A stretch of 43,677 bases of DNA from Pseudolactococcus laudensis (GTDB lineage: Bacteria > Bacillota > Bacilli > Lactobacillales > Streptococcaceae), in contig NZ_JACBNY010000017.1 in the NCBI RefSeq assembly GCF_013449735.1, positions 1-43,677 on the forward strand. The letters run 5' to 3'. Every line of letters starts with the position of its first letter. Position 1 is the first letter of the stretch. A program made the position numbers and the translations under genes. The notes below the pieces were generated by a model that did no database searches, was not told the DNA's origin, and saw only the letters and a program-made list of their open reading frames with translations. Below, in pieces: positions 34,115 through 43,527 of this stretch.

Positions 34115-36040
34115 ATGGCGAAAATTGAACCCAAAATATTTGATGAACTTAAAATCGCACCGTCTGAGTTTGGTGAAACTTATCTCATCGGAGATGAACT
34201 TAATCGTTCTAAACTTTCAACAGACCTACGTCAATATGATGAAAAGTTATTGAAAAAACTATTAAGCATTGACTTTATTAGAGAACATTATCTAGTTGAA
34301 TTAGCAGGTGAAAAAATATTTAAGGTTGAGTTGCTAGAAGAAGCGGTACTTTATAGTGATTACTGGGATACAAGCTACACCAAGTATGAAAATCGTGTGG
34401 GTTTGACGAGTGGTGGTAAATTTTTAGCTGATAATGAAGATGTTGTCCTAGATTTCCCTTTTAAAGATGGCGTACTAACTGCCGCCATGACAAAAGAAGA
34501 TAACGAAGATGGCTATGATGATGCCTTTTTAAATGAAGTGATTGAAAAAGATGAAATTGATCGCTTGTTTGACAAGAAAGTATTTGTTAATGCTAAAAAA
34601 TATGATGAAGATGGTAGTCACGAAGTGACTGAGTTTTCTACGCAAGATAATCTGATTATCAAAGGGAACAACTTGTTTGCATTACATAGTTTGAAGGAAC
34701 GTTATGCTGGGAAAGTGAAGTTGATTTATTTAGATGTCCCCTATTTTTTTAAAAAGAAAATTAGCGAGGATTCTTTCAAGTATAATTCGAATTTTCACCT
34801 ATCTTCATGGTTGACATTTCTGAAAAATCGTTTAGAAATTGCTAAAGAATTATTATCTGAGAAAGGATCTATTTGGATAAATATTAGTGAAGATGGCATG
34901 CATTATTTGAAATTACTTGCTGATAGTATTTTTACGAAAGAAAAATTTGTTGGAACAATTCCTAGAAAAACAAGAAATGGTAAATCAGATGTACCATTTA
35001 ATTTATCACAAGACTTTGATTGGCTATTAGTTTATACCAATGGCAGTGATAGTGATGAAATAATCGGACGGAAAGTTGAGCGAAAATATTTGACAACGGA
35101 AGATTTTCCTAGCCGTCCGTGGCGTAAGGCATATATGACTAGCCAAAGGACTATACAAGAACGTCCTAATTCTAATTTTACAATGGTTAATCCTAAGACT
35201 GGAAAAGAATATCCTGTAAACCCCAAGCGTTCATGGGCTGTTGCCAAGGATACTTTTCAAGAATGGTATGATAATGGTGGTATTGGTTTTCCTGATGATT
35301 ATGATTTTATGAGTGGTGAGAAACCTTTCCGTCGTGTTTTTAAAAATGAAGATGATGCAGAGGATAAAAAAGCATCAGCCGTCTATTCTGACTTTTTGTT
35401 GAAATTGTATGATGGCAAAACGACAAATAGTTTAGGTAATGACCAAATTGATGAATTGTTTGGTCGTGATGATTTTGATTATGCAAAACCCGAAGAGTAT
35501 TTAATGGAAATCATAAAAATTACTACTGCTGAAAATGATCTAGTCCTAGATTTCTTCATGGGTTCGGCAACCACTCAAGCAGTGGCTTTGAAAATGAATA
35601 GACGTTTTATCGGTATTGAACAGATGGACTATATCAACACGGTTTCAGTTCCACGCTTACAAAAAGTCATTGCTGGTGAGCAAGGTGGTATCTCTAAAGA
35701 CGTCAACTGGCAAGGTGGCGGCTCATTCGTCTATGCAGAACTCATGCTTAAAAATATGGGCTATCTACAAGACATCATCCATTCATCTGATTTGACAGAA
35801 TTAAAAATGGTCTATGATCGTATGAAGTCAAATGATGATGTAGATGTTTCCTTCCGTGCAGACCTTACAAAGATTGATTTTAGTGAAGGGTTTGAGGCGA
35901 ACAAGCGTTTATTAGTTAAACTGTTGGATAAAAATGGCCTGTATTATAACTATTCTGAGATAGATGATGCGAACGTTCGTGATATTATTGCGGATACGGA
36001 TTATCAGTTTAATCATGCATTTTATGAGGAAACTGAGTGA
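34115..36040 (+). CDS. Type III DNA methyltransferase (Mod) with altered catalytic motifs
   Basis: Mod recognises the target sequence and should methylate adenine N6; with Res it forms the Type III complex. It has 641 residues, normal for the family. The region of motif IV reads LIYLDVPYFFKKK (Asp207, Val208, Pro209, Tyr210) where DPPY is usual. It is followed by FHLSSWLTFLKNRLEIAKELL, which is typical. The SAM-binding motif reads LDFFMGSATTQAVA (479-488), with Ala485 where Gly is usual. Both changes may reduce activity. The reading frame itself is intact. It overlaps rhuM by one base. Confidence 0.9.
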   Translation: MAKIEPKIFDELKIAPSEFGETYLIGDELNRSKLSTDLRQYDEKLLKKLLSIDFIREHYLVELAGEKIFKVELLEEAVLYSDYWDTSYTKYENRVGLTSGGKFLADNEDVVLDFPFKDGVLTAAMTKEDNEDGYDDAFLNEVIEKDEIDRLFDKKVFVNAKKYDEDGSHEVTEFSTQDNLIIKGNNLFALHSLKERYAGKVKLIYLDVPYFFKKKISEDSFKYNSNFHLSSWLTFLKNRLEIAKELLSEKGSIWINISEDGMHYLKLLADSIFTKEKFVGTIPRKTRNGKSDVPFNLSQDFDWLLVYTNGSDSDEIIGRKVERKYLTTEDFPSRPWRKAYMTSQRTIQERPNSNFTMVNPKTGKEYPVNPKRSWAVAKDTFQEWYDNGGIGFPDDYDFMSGEKPFRRVFKNEDDAEDKKASAVYSDFLLKLYDGKTTNSLGNDQIDELFGRDDFDYAKPEEYLMEIIKITTAENDLVLDFFMGSATTQAVALKMNRRFIGIEQMDYINTVSVPRLQKVIAGEQGGISKDVNWQGGGSFVYAELMLKNMGYLQDIIHSSDLTELKMVYDRMKSNDDVDVSFRADLTKIDFSEGFEANKRLLVKLLDKNGLYYNYSEIDDANVRDIIADTDYQFNHAFYEETE

Positions 36041-37041
36041 TGACAAACGATATCATTCTTTATAATACCGAAGATGGCCAGGCAAAGATTGAACTTCATT
36101 TGCAAGACGGAACCGTTTGGCTATCGCAACTTGAACTTGCTGAACTTTTTCAGACAACAAAGCAAAATATCAGCAAGCACATCAAAGCGATTATTTCCGA
36201 TGGTGAGTTAGAGGAGGAAGTGGTTGTCAACTATCAGTTGATGACCACTGAACATGGTGCAATCAAAGGAAAAACACAGTCCCACAAGGTTGCCTTTTAT
36301 AATCTTGATATGATCCTAGCGATCGGCTATCGTGTGCGTTCAGCTCGTGGTGCCCAGTTCAGGCGATATGCATCAACCATATTGAAAGAGTATTTGATAA
36401 CAGGTGCCGCATTGGATAATGATAAGTTAACTTCTGATTTATCCTATTTTAAAAATTTACAAAAGCGGATTAGAGATATTCGATCCAGTGAGCGTTTATT
36501 TTACCAACAAGTACTCGATATTTTTGCAACATCAGTAGACTACGATGGTTCAAGTGATGTCGCACGAGAATTTTTCCAGACCGTTCAAAACAAAATGCTT
36601 TACGCAGTTACCGGTCAAACGGCACCTGAATTAATCTTTACACGTCTTGATGAAAGTAAAAAAGATCTAGGTTTGACTAACTTCAAAGGAAATTATCCTA
36701 GAAAATTCGACTTAAAAATTTCGAAAAATTATCTCAATCAAGATGAATTAGAACGTCTAAATTTAATAGTATCAGGTTATCTGGATACGGCAGAGTACCA
36801 AGCAAGAACTCAAAGTGCGATGACTATGAGTGATTGGCGAAGTGAACTAGACCGCTATTTGACCTATCAGAGAGCTGACATCCTTGAAGGTCGAGGTAAA
36901 GTTTCTAGAAAGTCAGCAGATGGTAAAGTTGATCAAGTTTATGAAAACTATCAGATAGAATATCATGAGGTAACTTCTGTTGATAAAGATTACTTCAATG
37001 CTCTATCTGATGATATAAAACGGTTGAAAGGTGGTGACTAG
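36040..37041 (+). CDS. RhuM-family protein between mod and res
   Basis: This encodes 333 residues from ATG 36040, in the TGATG overlap with mod. The N-terminus has VWLSQLELAELFQTTKQNISKHIKAI, a DNA-binding type helix-turn-helix found in the virulence RhuM family, then NLDMILAIGYRVRSARGAQFRRYAS, the family signature. The C-terminal half contains GLTNFKGNYPRKFDLKISKNYL. RhuM proteins are often found within restriction-modification or other defence loci; the molecular role is not known. It is coupled to mod and followed 3 nt later by res. Confidence 0.85.
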   Translation: MTNDIILYNTEDGQAKIELHLQDGTVWLSQLELAELFQTTKQNISKHIKAIISDGELEEEVVVNYQLMTTEHGAIKGKTQSHKVAFYNLDMILAIGYRVRSARGAQFRRYASTILKEYLITGAALDNDKLTSDLSYFKNLQKRIRDIRSSERLFYQQVLDIFATSVDYDGSSDVAREFFQTVQNKMLYAVTGQTAPELIFTRLDESKKDLGLTNFKGNYPRKFDLKISKNYLNQDELERLNLIVSGYLDTAEYQARTQSAMTMSDWRSELDRYLTYQRADILEGRGKVSRKSADGKVDQVYENYQIEYHEVTSVDKDYFNALSDDIKRLKGGD

Positions 37042-37043
37042 AT

Positions 37044-39713
37044 ATGGCGAAAAAGAAAATAGACCCAATCTTAGATTTTCCTCTGATTAATGAAGCTAGA
37101 CACATTGAACAAAGTTTTATCAGTGAACATACTGGTTATGTAATCCCTAGCTATATTAATGAAAATCTCGCACATACATTGAGATATTATCAAGATGCGG
37201 CAATTCGTTTTTTTCACTACTCACAAGAAAAAACGGTTAATAGACCAAATCATCTCATGTTTAACATGGCGACCGGTTCAGGGAAAACCGATCTTATGGC
37301 TGGCTTGATTCTCTATCTTTATCAAGAACGAGGTTATCAAAACTTTCTTTTTACAGTCAATACTAACTCTGTACTGATGAAAACAAAGGATAATTTAGTC
37401 AATAGTAGCAGTGATAAGTATCTTTTTTCTGATAAGATTGAAATTGATGGTAAGATTATCTCAGTGAAACAAGTTGAAAGGTTTCCGAGAATTATTGATC
37501 AAAATACGATCTATATTAAACTTTCAAGTGTGCAAAAAATGTCGGATGATCTTTTCATTCAAAAATAAAATACGATGGGAGTCATGGATTATGCCAAGCA
37601 TCCAGTGGTCGTTTTGGCAGATGAAGCTCATCATTATTCGGCAAGCACGAAAACTGAGAAAGAGAAAGAAAATACTTGGGAATCTGCAATTCAAAAAATT
37701 CTCAATGCACGTGAAGATAATATTCTTTTAGAATTTACGGCCACGGTTGAGTTTGAAAAAGAGGCGATTTACAATAAATATAAAGATAAAGTTGTTTATC
37801 GTTATGCACTTAATCGACTTATGGCAGACAGGTACTCTAAAAATGTCAAGCGTATTCAGTCTCAGGCAAGCGATAGAGATAAGATGTTAAATGCTGTTCT
37901 TGTTTCTCAATTTCGGAAATATAGAGCAGAATTTCAAGGTATTACTGAAACATTTAAACCAATCATTCTTTTTAAATCGTCAAAAATTGATGTCTCTAAT
38001 AAAGCCAATCAAGATTTTAAAGAGTTGATTGCTAGTCTGACAAGTGACAGTTTGCTTGATTTTATCAGGAAAAACAAAGGTGCCGACAGTGAAATTTTAA
38101 GTCTTGCTTATCATTACTATGAAAAAAATGAAGATAGACTTGATGAGGTGATAAGTGACCTCAAACGAGATTTTAATGCAAGAAATATCATCAATGCCAA
38201 TGATACTGAGAGAGGTAATATGCTTGAAAAAGGGCAGTATCAAGCCCTTAATACCCTTGAAAGTCCAAATAATTTCTATCGTGTCGTATTTGCTGTAGCC
38301 AAACTCACTGAAGGGTGGGATGTTCTAAACCTTTATGATATTGTCCGAATTGAACAGGAAGCCAAGACCAATAAGACGGCTACCATGGTAGAAGCACAAT
38401 TGATTGGGCGTGGTGCAAGGTACTATCCTTTTTTGAAAGACGGTGTTAGGAGCTATCAATGCCGTTTTGATGGTGAGACTGGAAATGACTCTCTTATCCT
38501 AGAGACTTTGCATTACCATACCATGAATGAGCCACAGTATCTTAAACAATTGGTGGCATCACTCAAGGAAATGGACTTGCCAACGGGCAAGGATGAAAAA
38601 AATCCTCCGATTGAAATCAAACTAAAAAAATCGTTCAAGCAAACGGAAGTTTATAAAAATGGTAAGATTTATTACAATGAATCGGAGGAAGTCTCAGCTG
38701 ATTATTTTGTTTCATTAGACAGTTATGGTATTCAACACAAGCAAGATATCACAAGAAATTTCTATTCTGCCATCCAAGAAGTATCCTATCTGGATGAAGG
38801 AGTTCAAAATGAAACGAAACAAATCCATGTTGCCAAGTTCGATGAGCGTTATATCAAAAAAGCGATACAAAAAATATCATTTTATCAATTTGATAATTTA
38901 CGCCACTATCTACCTAATATTGATTCAATGTCAGACTTTATTTATGGAGAAAATTGGCTTAATACCAGAAATATCAAACTGTTTGTCAATGTTCCACTAA
39001 CTTTTACAAGTGATTTATTATCACCAAATGATATTCTTGACCTGACAGTCGGTCTTTTGAAAGAGTACGAAACGAAGATAAAATCAGGTTTTATCAAACA
39101 GCGTGGGACTAATAAATTTGTCGGTTATCCAATAAGCAACTATTTAACAGATTATAAGAAACGTATTCCGCGAGTCGATTCGAATACACTTACAACACAG
39201 ATTATCACAGCTACTGAAGTAAAAGAAGATTTCTTTGTTTATGAAACAGCAATTATGAATCAGTTGGAGCATCAACTACTTGAACGCATTAAGTCAAGGA
39301 TGGGGCTGCTTAGAGAAAAATACGGCAAAAATGTTTATCTTTTCCGTATGGATGAAAATATGCATCGTGAATCAGCAAAAGCAGAGAAGTTGAAACTTCA
39401 TCAATACGGCAATCGAAAACGATATGACGGCACTGTGGCTGATATACATGTTCAAGGTTTTCAACCTGACTTTATTTTATTCCTAGAGGATAAAGAAGTT
39501 CAATTTCAGATTTTTATTGAGCCGAAAGGTATGAGTGGTGAACGATTTGAGAAGGAATTGTGGAAAGAAGACTTGCTACTCTATATGAGTGAAAATCATG
39601 GGGAGATTGATTTTGTGGACCAAGTTGGCAAAGTCGAAATACATGGTCTTAAATTTTACACAACCGATGATGGTCGTGGTACAATGGAACAACTGGAAAA
39701 AATCGTATTGTAA
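37044..39713 (+). pseudogene. Type III restriction endonuclease (Res) gene with an in-frame stop
   Basis: Res is the ATP-dependent translocase and nuclease of the Type III system. The frame starts at ATG 37044 after AAAGGTGG. It has helicase motif I ATGSGKT (76-82), meets TAA at 37566-37568, and continues in the same frame with NTMGVMDYAKHP, motif II DEAHH (about 37620) and motif VI QLIGRGARYYPF. The C-terminal PD-(D/E)XK nuclease has PDFILFL and FIEPKG. Restored, it would be about 889 residues, as expected. One nonsense codon between motifs I and II breaks the helicase, so restriction should be off unless the stop is read through. No ribosome site precedes the ATG at 37575. Confidence 0.92.
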
Positions 39714-39775
39714 AATTGATGATCAACAAATTGTATTGATACGTTAAGTAGCAATGCTAAAATAAATCCAAAAAA

Positions 39776-39806
39776 ATACGCCTTTTGTCGACTGACTTGG
39801 GCGTAT
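39776..39806 (+). terminator. Bidirectional terminator between res and the hemolysin III gene
   Basis: ATACGCC and GGCGTAT pair around a 17-nt loop, with T-rich ends on both strands. Confidence 0.65.
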
Positions 39807-39810
39807 CTTT

Positions 39811-40452
39811 TTAGATAAATTTATAAACTGAAATCCACATCAGGACAGCGGCTGCCATGACGAATAAATGCCAAACAACGTGTGCATAAGGAAATTTTAA
39901 CGAGTAGAAGTAGGCGCCACAAGTATAAAGCACCCCACCGACAAAGAGTAGCCAAACACCAGGATGTGGTAAGGCATGCCAGAGCGGTTTTAAGGCAAAG
40001 ACAATCAGCCAACCCATGATGATATACAAGACTGTTGATAGACGTGGGACATGGTCCCACTTTGGTAGAAAGACGGATTTAAGCACGACACCTGTGATGG
40101 CACACACCCAAACAATAGCAAACAAGGTCCAACCTAACCAACCGTTGAGTGTAATCAAACAATAAGGGGTATAGGTACCGGCAATCAATAGATAAATTGA
40201 GGAGTGGTCGAAAACTTGGAAAACTTGATTGGCCTTGGTGAAAATAAGGCTATGAAATAAGGTGGAGAAGAGAAAGAGTAGGACGAGGGTTGAGCCATAG
40301 ATGGTATAGCTGACGACTTGTAGTGTGGAATGATGCGCAACACCTTTTAGGATGAGTAGAATCAGTCCTGCAACTGCAAAGCCAAACCCAATGCCGTGTG
40401 TAACGGCATTAAAGACTTCGTTAGTAATGATGTAAGCTTTAGAATTTTTCAA
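39811..40452 (-). CDS. Hemolysin III family membrane protein
   Basis: This encodes 213 residues with seven membrane helices of the hemolysin III/PAQR (TrhA, YqfA) type. Metal-ligand motifs are seen: NAVTHGIG near the N-terminus, FDHSSIYLLIAGTYTPYC in the middle and VVWHLFVM near the end, supplying the His and Asp residues. Bacterial members act on membrane energetics or lipid homeostasis rather than as true hemolysins. It is transcribed away from degV. The gene is intact. Confidence 0.92.
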   Translation of the reverse strand: MKNSKAYIITNEVFNAVTHGIGFGFAVAGLILLILKGVAHHSTLQVVSYTIYGSTLVLLFLFSTLFHSLIFTKANQVFQVFDHSSIYLLIAGTYTPYCLITLNGWLGWTLFAIVWVCAITGVVLKSVFLPKWDHVPRLSTVLYIIMGWLIVFALKPLWHALPHPGVWLLFVGGVLYTCGAYFYSLKFPYAHVVWHLFVMAAAVLMWISVYKFI

Positions 40453-40516
40453 AAGAGACCTTTTTTCTATTTTTCTAGCTAGTCTCTGACTAGCACTTAA
40501 AATGCAACATGATAAA

Positions 40517-40547
40517 TTGAGAAATTTTACTCAAAATTTGATATAAT
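40517..40547 (+). promoter_or_regulatory. Promoter of degV with a 130-nt leader
   Basis: TTGAGA, 19 nt, TATAAT with upstream TG (TGATATAAT). The leader to 40681 has two hairpins: CAAAACT/AGTTTTG and ATCTCAA/TTGAGAT. No terminator or known riboswitch is seen. Confidence 0.55.
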
Positions 40548-40681
40548 AATTTAGAAAGCAGTTCAAAACTTACTATCTAGTTTTGATAACTACTTCATCT
40601 CAAGTATAACATAATTTTTGAGATTACTAGAGAATAACTTTTTATTTTTTAGTCATTTCCGACAGAAAAGAGTTTTTAAGC

Positions 40682-41512
40682 ATGACGATTAAAATTGTGA
40701 CGGATTCGACAATTACAGTTGAACCAGAACTGATTGAAAAATATGGGATTACAATTGTCCCTTTAGCGATATTGATTGATGGTGTCCTTTATCAGGATAC
40801 GGATTTATCAGCTGACCAATTCATGACAAAAATGAAGGTCAGCAAGAATTTACCTAAGACATCTCAACCACCAGTTGGGGTGTTCTCGGAAATTTACGAT
40901 AAATTAGCAGAAGACGGTAGCCAAATCATCAGCATCCATTTGACCAAGGCTTTATCAGGTACAGTAGAGGCTGCGCGTCAAGGCGCCATGCTCTCAAATG
41001 CAGATGTGACGGTAATTGATAGTGATTTTATTGACCAAGGTTTGAAGTTTCAAGTCATTGAGGCTGCGAAATTGGCAGCGAGCGGTGCGACGAAAGAAGA
41101 AATTTTAGCAGCGGTTGAAAAAACTAAAGAAAATACGGAGCTTTTTATCGGGATTGCAAACCTTGATAATTTGGTTAAAGGCGGCCGTGTCAATCGTGTA
41201 ACGGGTGTTCTGAGTGGCCTTTTGAACATTAAAGTGGTTATGGAGTTAGTCGATACATCACTAGATCCAATCTTAAAAGGTCGTGGTAATAAGACATTCC
41301 AAAAATGGTTAGATGAGTTTGCAGACAAAATCAAAAATCGAAAAATCAAAGAGATTGGAATTTCTCATGCAGAAAACATGACTTTCTCTGAGCAGATGAG
41401 AGATACATTGCAACCTTTTGTCGATAAAAAAATCCCAATCCTAGATACCAACTCAACAGTTGCGACTCATACTGGTCCAGGTGCTTGGGCGCTCATGATT
41501 GAGTTTGAATAA
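40682..41512 (+). CDS. DegV-family fatty acid-binding protein
   Basis: DegV/FakB proteins hold a fatty acid for phosphorylation by FakA kinase, so exogenous fatty acids can enter phospholipids. It has 276 residues. Motifs are IVTDSTITVEP and the lipid-head-group Ser/Thr in KTSQPPVGVFSE, ISIHLTKALSGTVEAA and the C-terminal NSTVATHTGPGAWALMIE. The ribosome site is weak (AAAAGAG). It is a single-gene transcript with the long leader noted above. Which fatty acid it prefers cannot be told. Confidence 0.92.
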   Translation: MTIKIVTDSTITVEPELIEKYGITIVPLAILIDGVLYQDTDLSADQFMTKMKVSKNLPKTSQPPVGVFSEIYDKLAEDGSQIISIHLTKALSGTVEAARQGAMLSNADVTVIDSDFIDQGLKFQVIEAAKLAASGATKEEILAAVEKTKENTELFIGIANLDNLVKGGRVNRVTGVLSGLLNIKVVMELVDTSLDPILKGRGNKTFQKWLDEFADKIKNRKIKEIGISHAENMTFSEQMRDTLQPFVDKKIPILDTNSTVATHTGPGAWALMIEFE

Positions 41513-41578
41513 GGTGTCGTTTGCTGTTTGAAAGTATCAGTTAACAACTAGTGCATGAACGATGTAATAGGAAAGATT

Positions 41579-42442
41579 ATGAAAAAAAATAAATACGAAG
41601 GGCGTGTGCGCCGTTGGCTGATTGAAATTGTCGTCTTTGTGGTGGCAATTTTTGCCATATTTACCGTCATTGGTCACTTCTTAATTCGACCTGTAGGTTC
41701 AGAGCTTTCTAACAAGAATTTGAAAGCGGCGCTGACTCAGAAACGTCTGAATTATGTGGCAATCGGAGATTCATTGACAGAGGGCATTGGTGATCAAACC
41801 AATCAAGGAGGCTTTGTCCCTCTATTAGCCAACACCATTGGCGAAATCTCAGATGTGAATGTTGTATCGCAAAATTTCGGCGTCGCCGGCAATACTTCGA
41901 CTCAAATTTACAAACGCATGACCAAAGAGAAGAAAATTCAGACAGCGATAAAAAAGGCTGATGTTATCACAATTACTGTTGGCGGAAATGACGTCATGAA
42001 AGTGATTAGAACACAGCTCATGAATTTAACAGAGCGTTCGTTTGATAAACCCGCGCAGGCCTATCAAAAACAACTAACTGAAATCTTTGATTTTATTCGA
42101 AAGCATAATCCGGATGCACAGGTCTATGTTTTGGGCATTTATAATCCTTTCTACCTCAACTTCCCTGATATAACGGAGATGCAAGATGTCATTGACCGTT
42201 GGAACCAAGCGACACAGGAGATGGTTGCGCAGCAAAAGAAGATGTACTTTGTACCGATTAATGACTTGCTCTACCAAGGGGTGGATGGTAGTCGTGGCGT
42301 GACAAGTAGTGACGGTGATATTCAAACAATCACTAATGATGCGCTGTTTGAGGAAGACCATTTTCATCCCAATAATATTGGCTATCAAATCATGAGTGAC
42401 GCAGTAGCTGAAGCTTACAAGGAGCATCATAATGAAAAATAA
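41579..42442 (+). CDS. Membrane-anchored SGNH/GDSL hydrolase (YpmR-like)
   Basis: The start ATG 41579 follows AGGAAAG; an upstream ATG at 41555 lacks a site. It has 287 residues with one N-terminal membrane anchor (about 16-35) and an extracellular SGNH domain: block I GDSLTEGIGD, block III GGNDVM and block V DHFHPNNIGY, giving Ser, Gly, Asn, Asp/His. It probably acts as an esterase or deacylase on a cell-surface substrate that is not known. It overlaps the ypmS-like gene by 11 nt, a pair conserved with Bacillus ypmR-ypmS. Confidence 0.88.
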   Translation: MKKNKYEGRVRRWLIEIVVFVVAIFAIFTVIGHFLIRPVGSELSNKNLKAALTQKRLNYVAIGDSLTEGIGDQTNQGGFVPLLANTIGEISDVNVVSQNFGVAGNTSTQIYKRMTKEKKIQTAIKKADVITITVGGNDVMKVIRTQLMNLTERSFDKPAQAYQKQLTEIFDFIRKHNPDAQVYVLGIYNPFYLNFPDITEMQDVIDRWNQATQEMVAQQKKMYFVPINDLLYQGVDGSRGVTSSDGDIQTITNDALFEEDHFHPNNIGYQIMSDAVAEAYKEHHNEK

Positions 42443-43004
42443 TTACTGGAAATATCTCTTTTTGCTGATACTAGCGATCAATATCTCACTTGTTGCTGTT
42501 GTTGGCTTTCAAGTGACCAAACATCGAGACCAAGAAGTATTGGATAAGGTGAGTACCATTAAGGGTGTGAATAAAGTCGCAGAAATCTCAACCAATACTG
42601 AGCAATTGAATACAGCTATCAATAAATATTTAGGTGACTTTCAGGACAACAAAATGAGCTATAAGTTCTACCTCTCAGATAAGGCAGTTCTCGAAGGAAC
42701 CTATAAAATATTTGGAAAAGATATCCCTTTGTATGTTTATTTTGAACCCTACGCTTTAAATGATGGTTCCGTGAATTTGAAAGTGACGAGTATCTCGATT
42801 GGTACTTTGAGTTTACCTGCTAAAACAGTTTTGAATTATATCAAAGGCGCATATGATTTACCTAAATTTGTCACGATTAAATCTGAAAAACAAGAGGTAG
42901 TCATTGATTTACCGCAAATTGCCATAGCTAAGGATACTTTCTTACAGGCTAATAAACTTGATATGAAAAATGATAAATTCGTCTTTAATCTCATGCAAAA
43001 ATAG
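42432..43004 (+). CDS. YpmS-like (DUF2140) membrane-anchored protein
   Basis: This encodes 190 residues: an N-terminal membrane helix (about 7-27), then an extracellular domain with LNTAINKYLGDFQDNKMSYKFYLSD and LYVYFEPYALNDGSVNLKVTSISIGTLSLPA, typical of DUF2140. It is coupled to the SGNH hydrolase, and the two likely act together at the surface. The function is not known. AAGGAG lies before the ATG inside the upstream gene. Confidence 0.85.
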   Translation: MKNNYWKYLFLLILAINISLVAVVGFQVTKHRDQEVLDKVSTIKGVNKVAEISTNTEQLNTAINKYLGDFQDNKMSYKFYLSDKAVLEGTYKIFGKDIPLYVYFEPYALNDGSVNLKVTSISIGTLSLPAKTVLNYIKGAYDLPKFVTIKSEKQEVVIDLPQIAIAKDTFLQANKLDMKNDKFVFNLMQK

Positions 43005-43036
43005 CCAAAAAGTAATTTTTATGTAAAAATATCCTT

Positions 43037-43061
43037 AAAAAGCGCTAGAAGTAGCGTTTTT
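43037..43061 (+). terminator. Terminator of the ypmR-ypmS pair
   Basis: AAAAA plus CGCTA and their complements around loop GAAG; T's form the end of the stem. Confidence 0.7.
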
Positions 43062-43063
43062 AC

Positions 43064-43092
43064 TTGCTTTAATAGCCGTTACTTGCTATAAT
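43064..43092 (+). promoter_or_regulatory. Promoter of hup
   Basis: TTGCTT, 17 nt, TATAAT with upstream TG (TGCTATAAT). Confidence 0.75.
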
Positions 43093-43138
43093 AAAGTTTG
43101 CCTAAGGGTAAAAATAATTATTGGAGGACATTTTTAAA

Positions 43139-43414
43139 ATGGCTAACAAACAAGAATTGATCGCAAAAGTTGCAGAATCTGCAGATTTGACTAAAAAAGA
43201 CGCTGAAAAAGCAGTAAACGCTGTTTTCGCATCAGTTTCTGAATTCCTTGCAAAAGGTGAAAAAGTTCAACTCATCGGTTTCGGTACTTTCGAAACTCGT
43301 GAACGTGCAGCTCGTGAAGGTCGTAACCCACAAACTGGAGACTCAATCAAAATCGCAGCAACAACTGTTCCTGCATTCAAAGCTGGTAAAGCTTTGAAAG
43401 ACGCTGTTAAATAA
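43139..43414 (+). CDS. hup: DNA-binding protein HU
   Basis: HU is the main histone-like protein: a homodimer that bends and compacts DNA. It has 91 residues, standard size. [14 protein letters not shown], the AEKAVNAVF dimer core, [21 protein letters not shown] (the DNA-binding arm) and [14 protein letters not shown] are typical. ATG 43139 follows TTGGAGGACA. Strong codon bias marks high expression. Confidence 0.98.
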   Translation: MANKQELIAKVAESADLTKKDAEKAVNAVFASVSEFLAKGEKVQLIGFGTFETRERAAREGRNPQTGDSIKIAATTVPAFKAGKALKDAVK

Positions 43415-43433
43415 TTCAGTGTTCAAAATATAG

Positions 43434-43462
43434 CAATCACAGGGTTCTGTGGTTGTTTTTTT
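43434..43462 (+). terminator. Terminator of hup
   Basis: CAATCACAG, loop GGTT, CTGTGGTTG (one T-G pair), then T's. Confidence 0.9.
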
Positions 43463-43492
43463 GTTGGTTTGTTTTATTTGGAGGACATAAAA

Positions 43493-43518
43493 AATGACTT
43501 TCAAAAATGAAAGTCATT
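43493..43518 (+). repeat. 10-bp inverted repeat between hup and the IS end
   Basis: AATGACTTTC, loop AAAAAT, GAAAGTCATT. It follows TTGGAGGACATAAAAA, a copy of the hup ribosome site; the ATG in the stem would encode only eight residues before TGA. Confidence 0.6.
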
Positions 43519-43527
43519 GACTTGATG

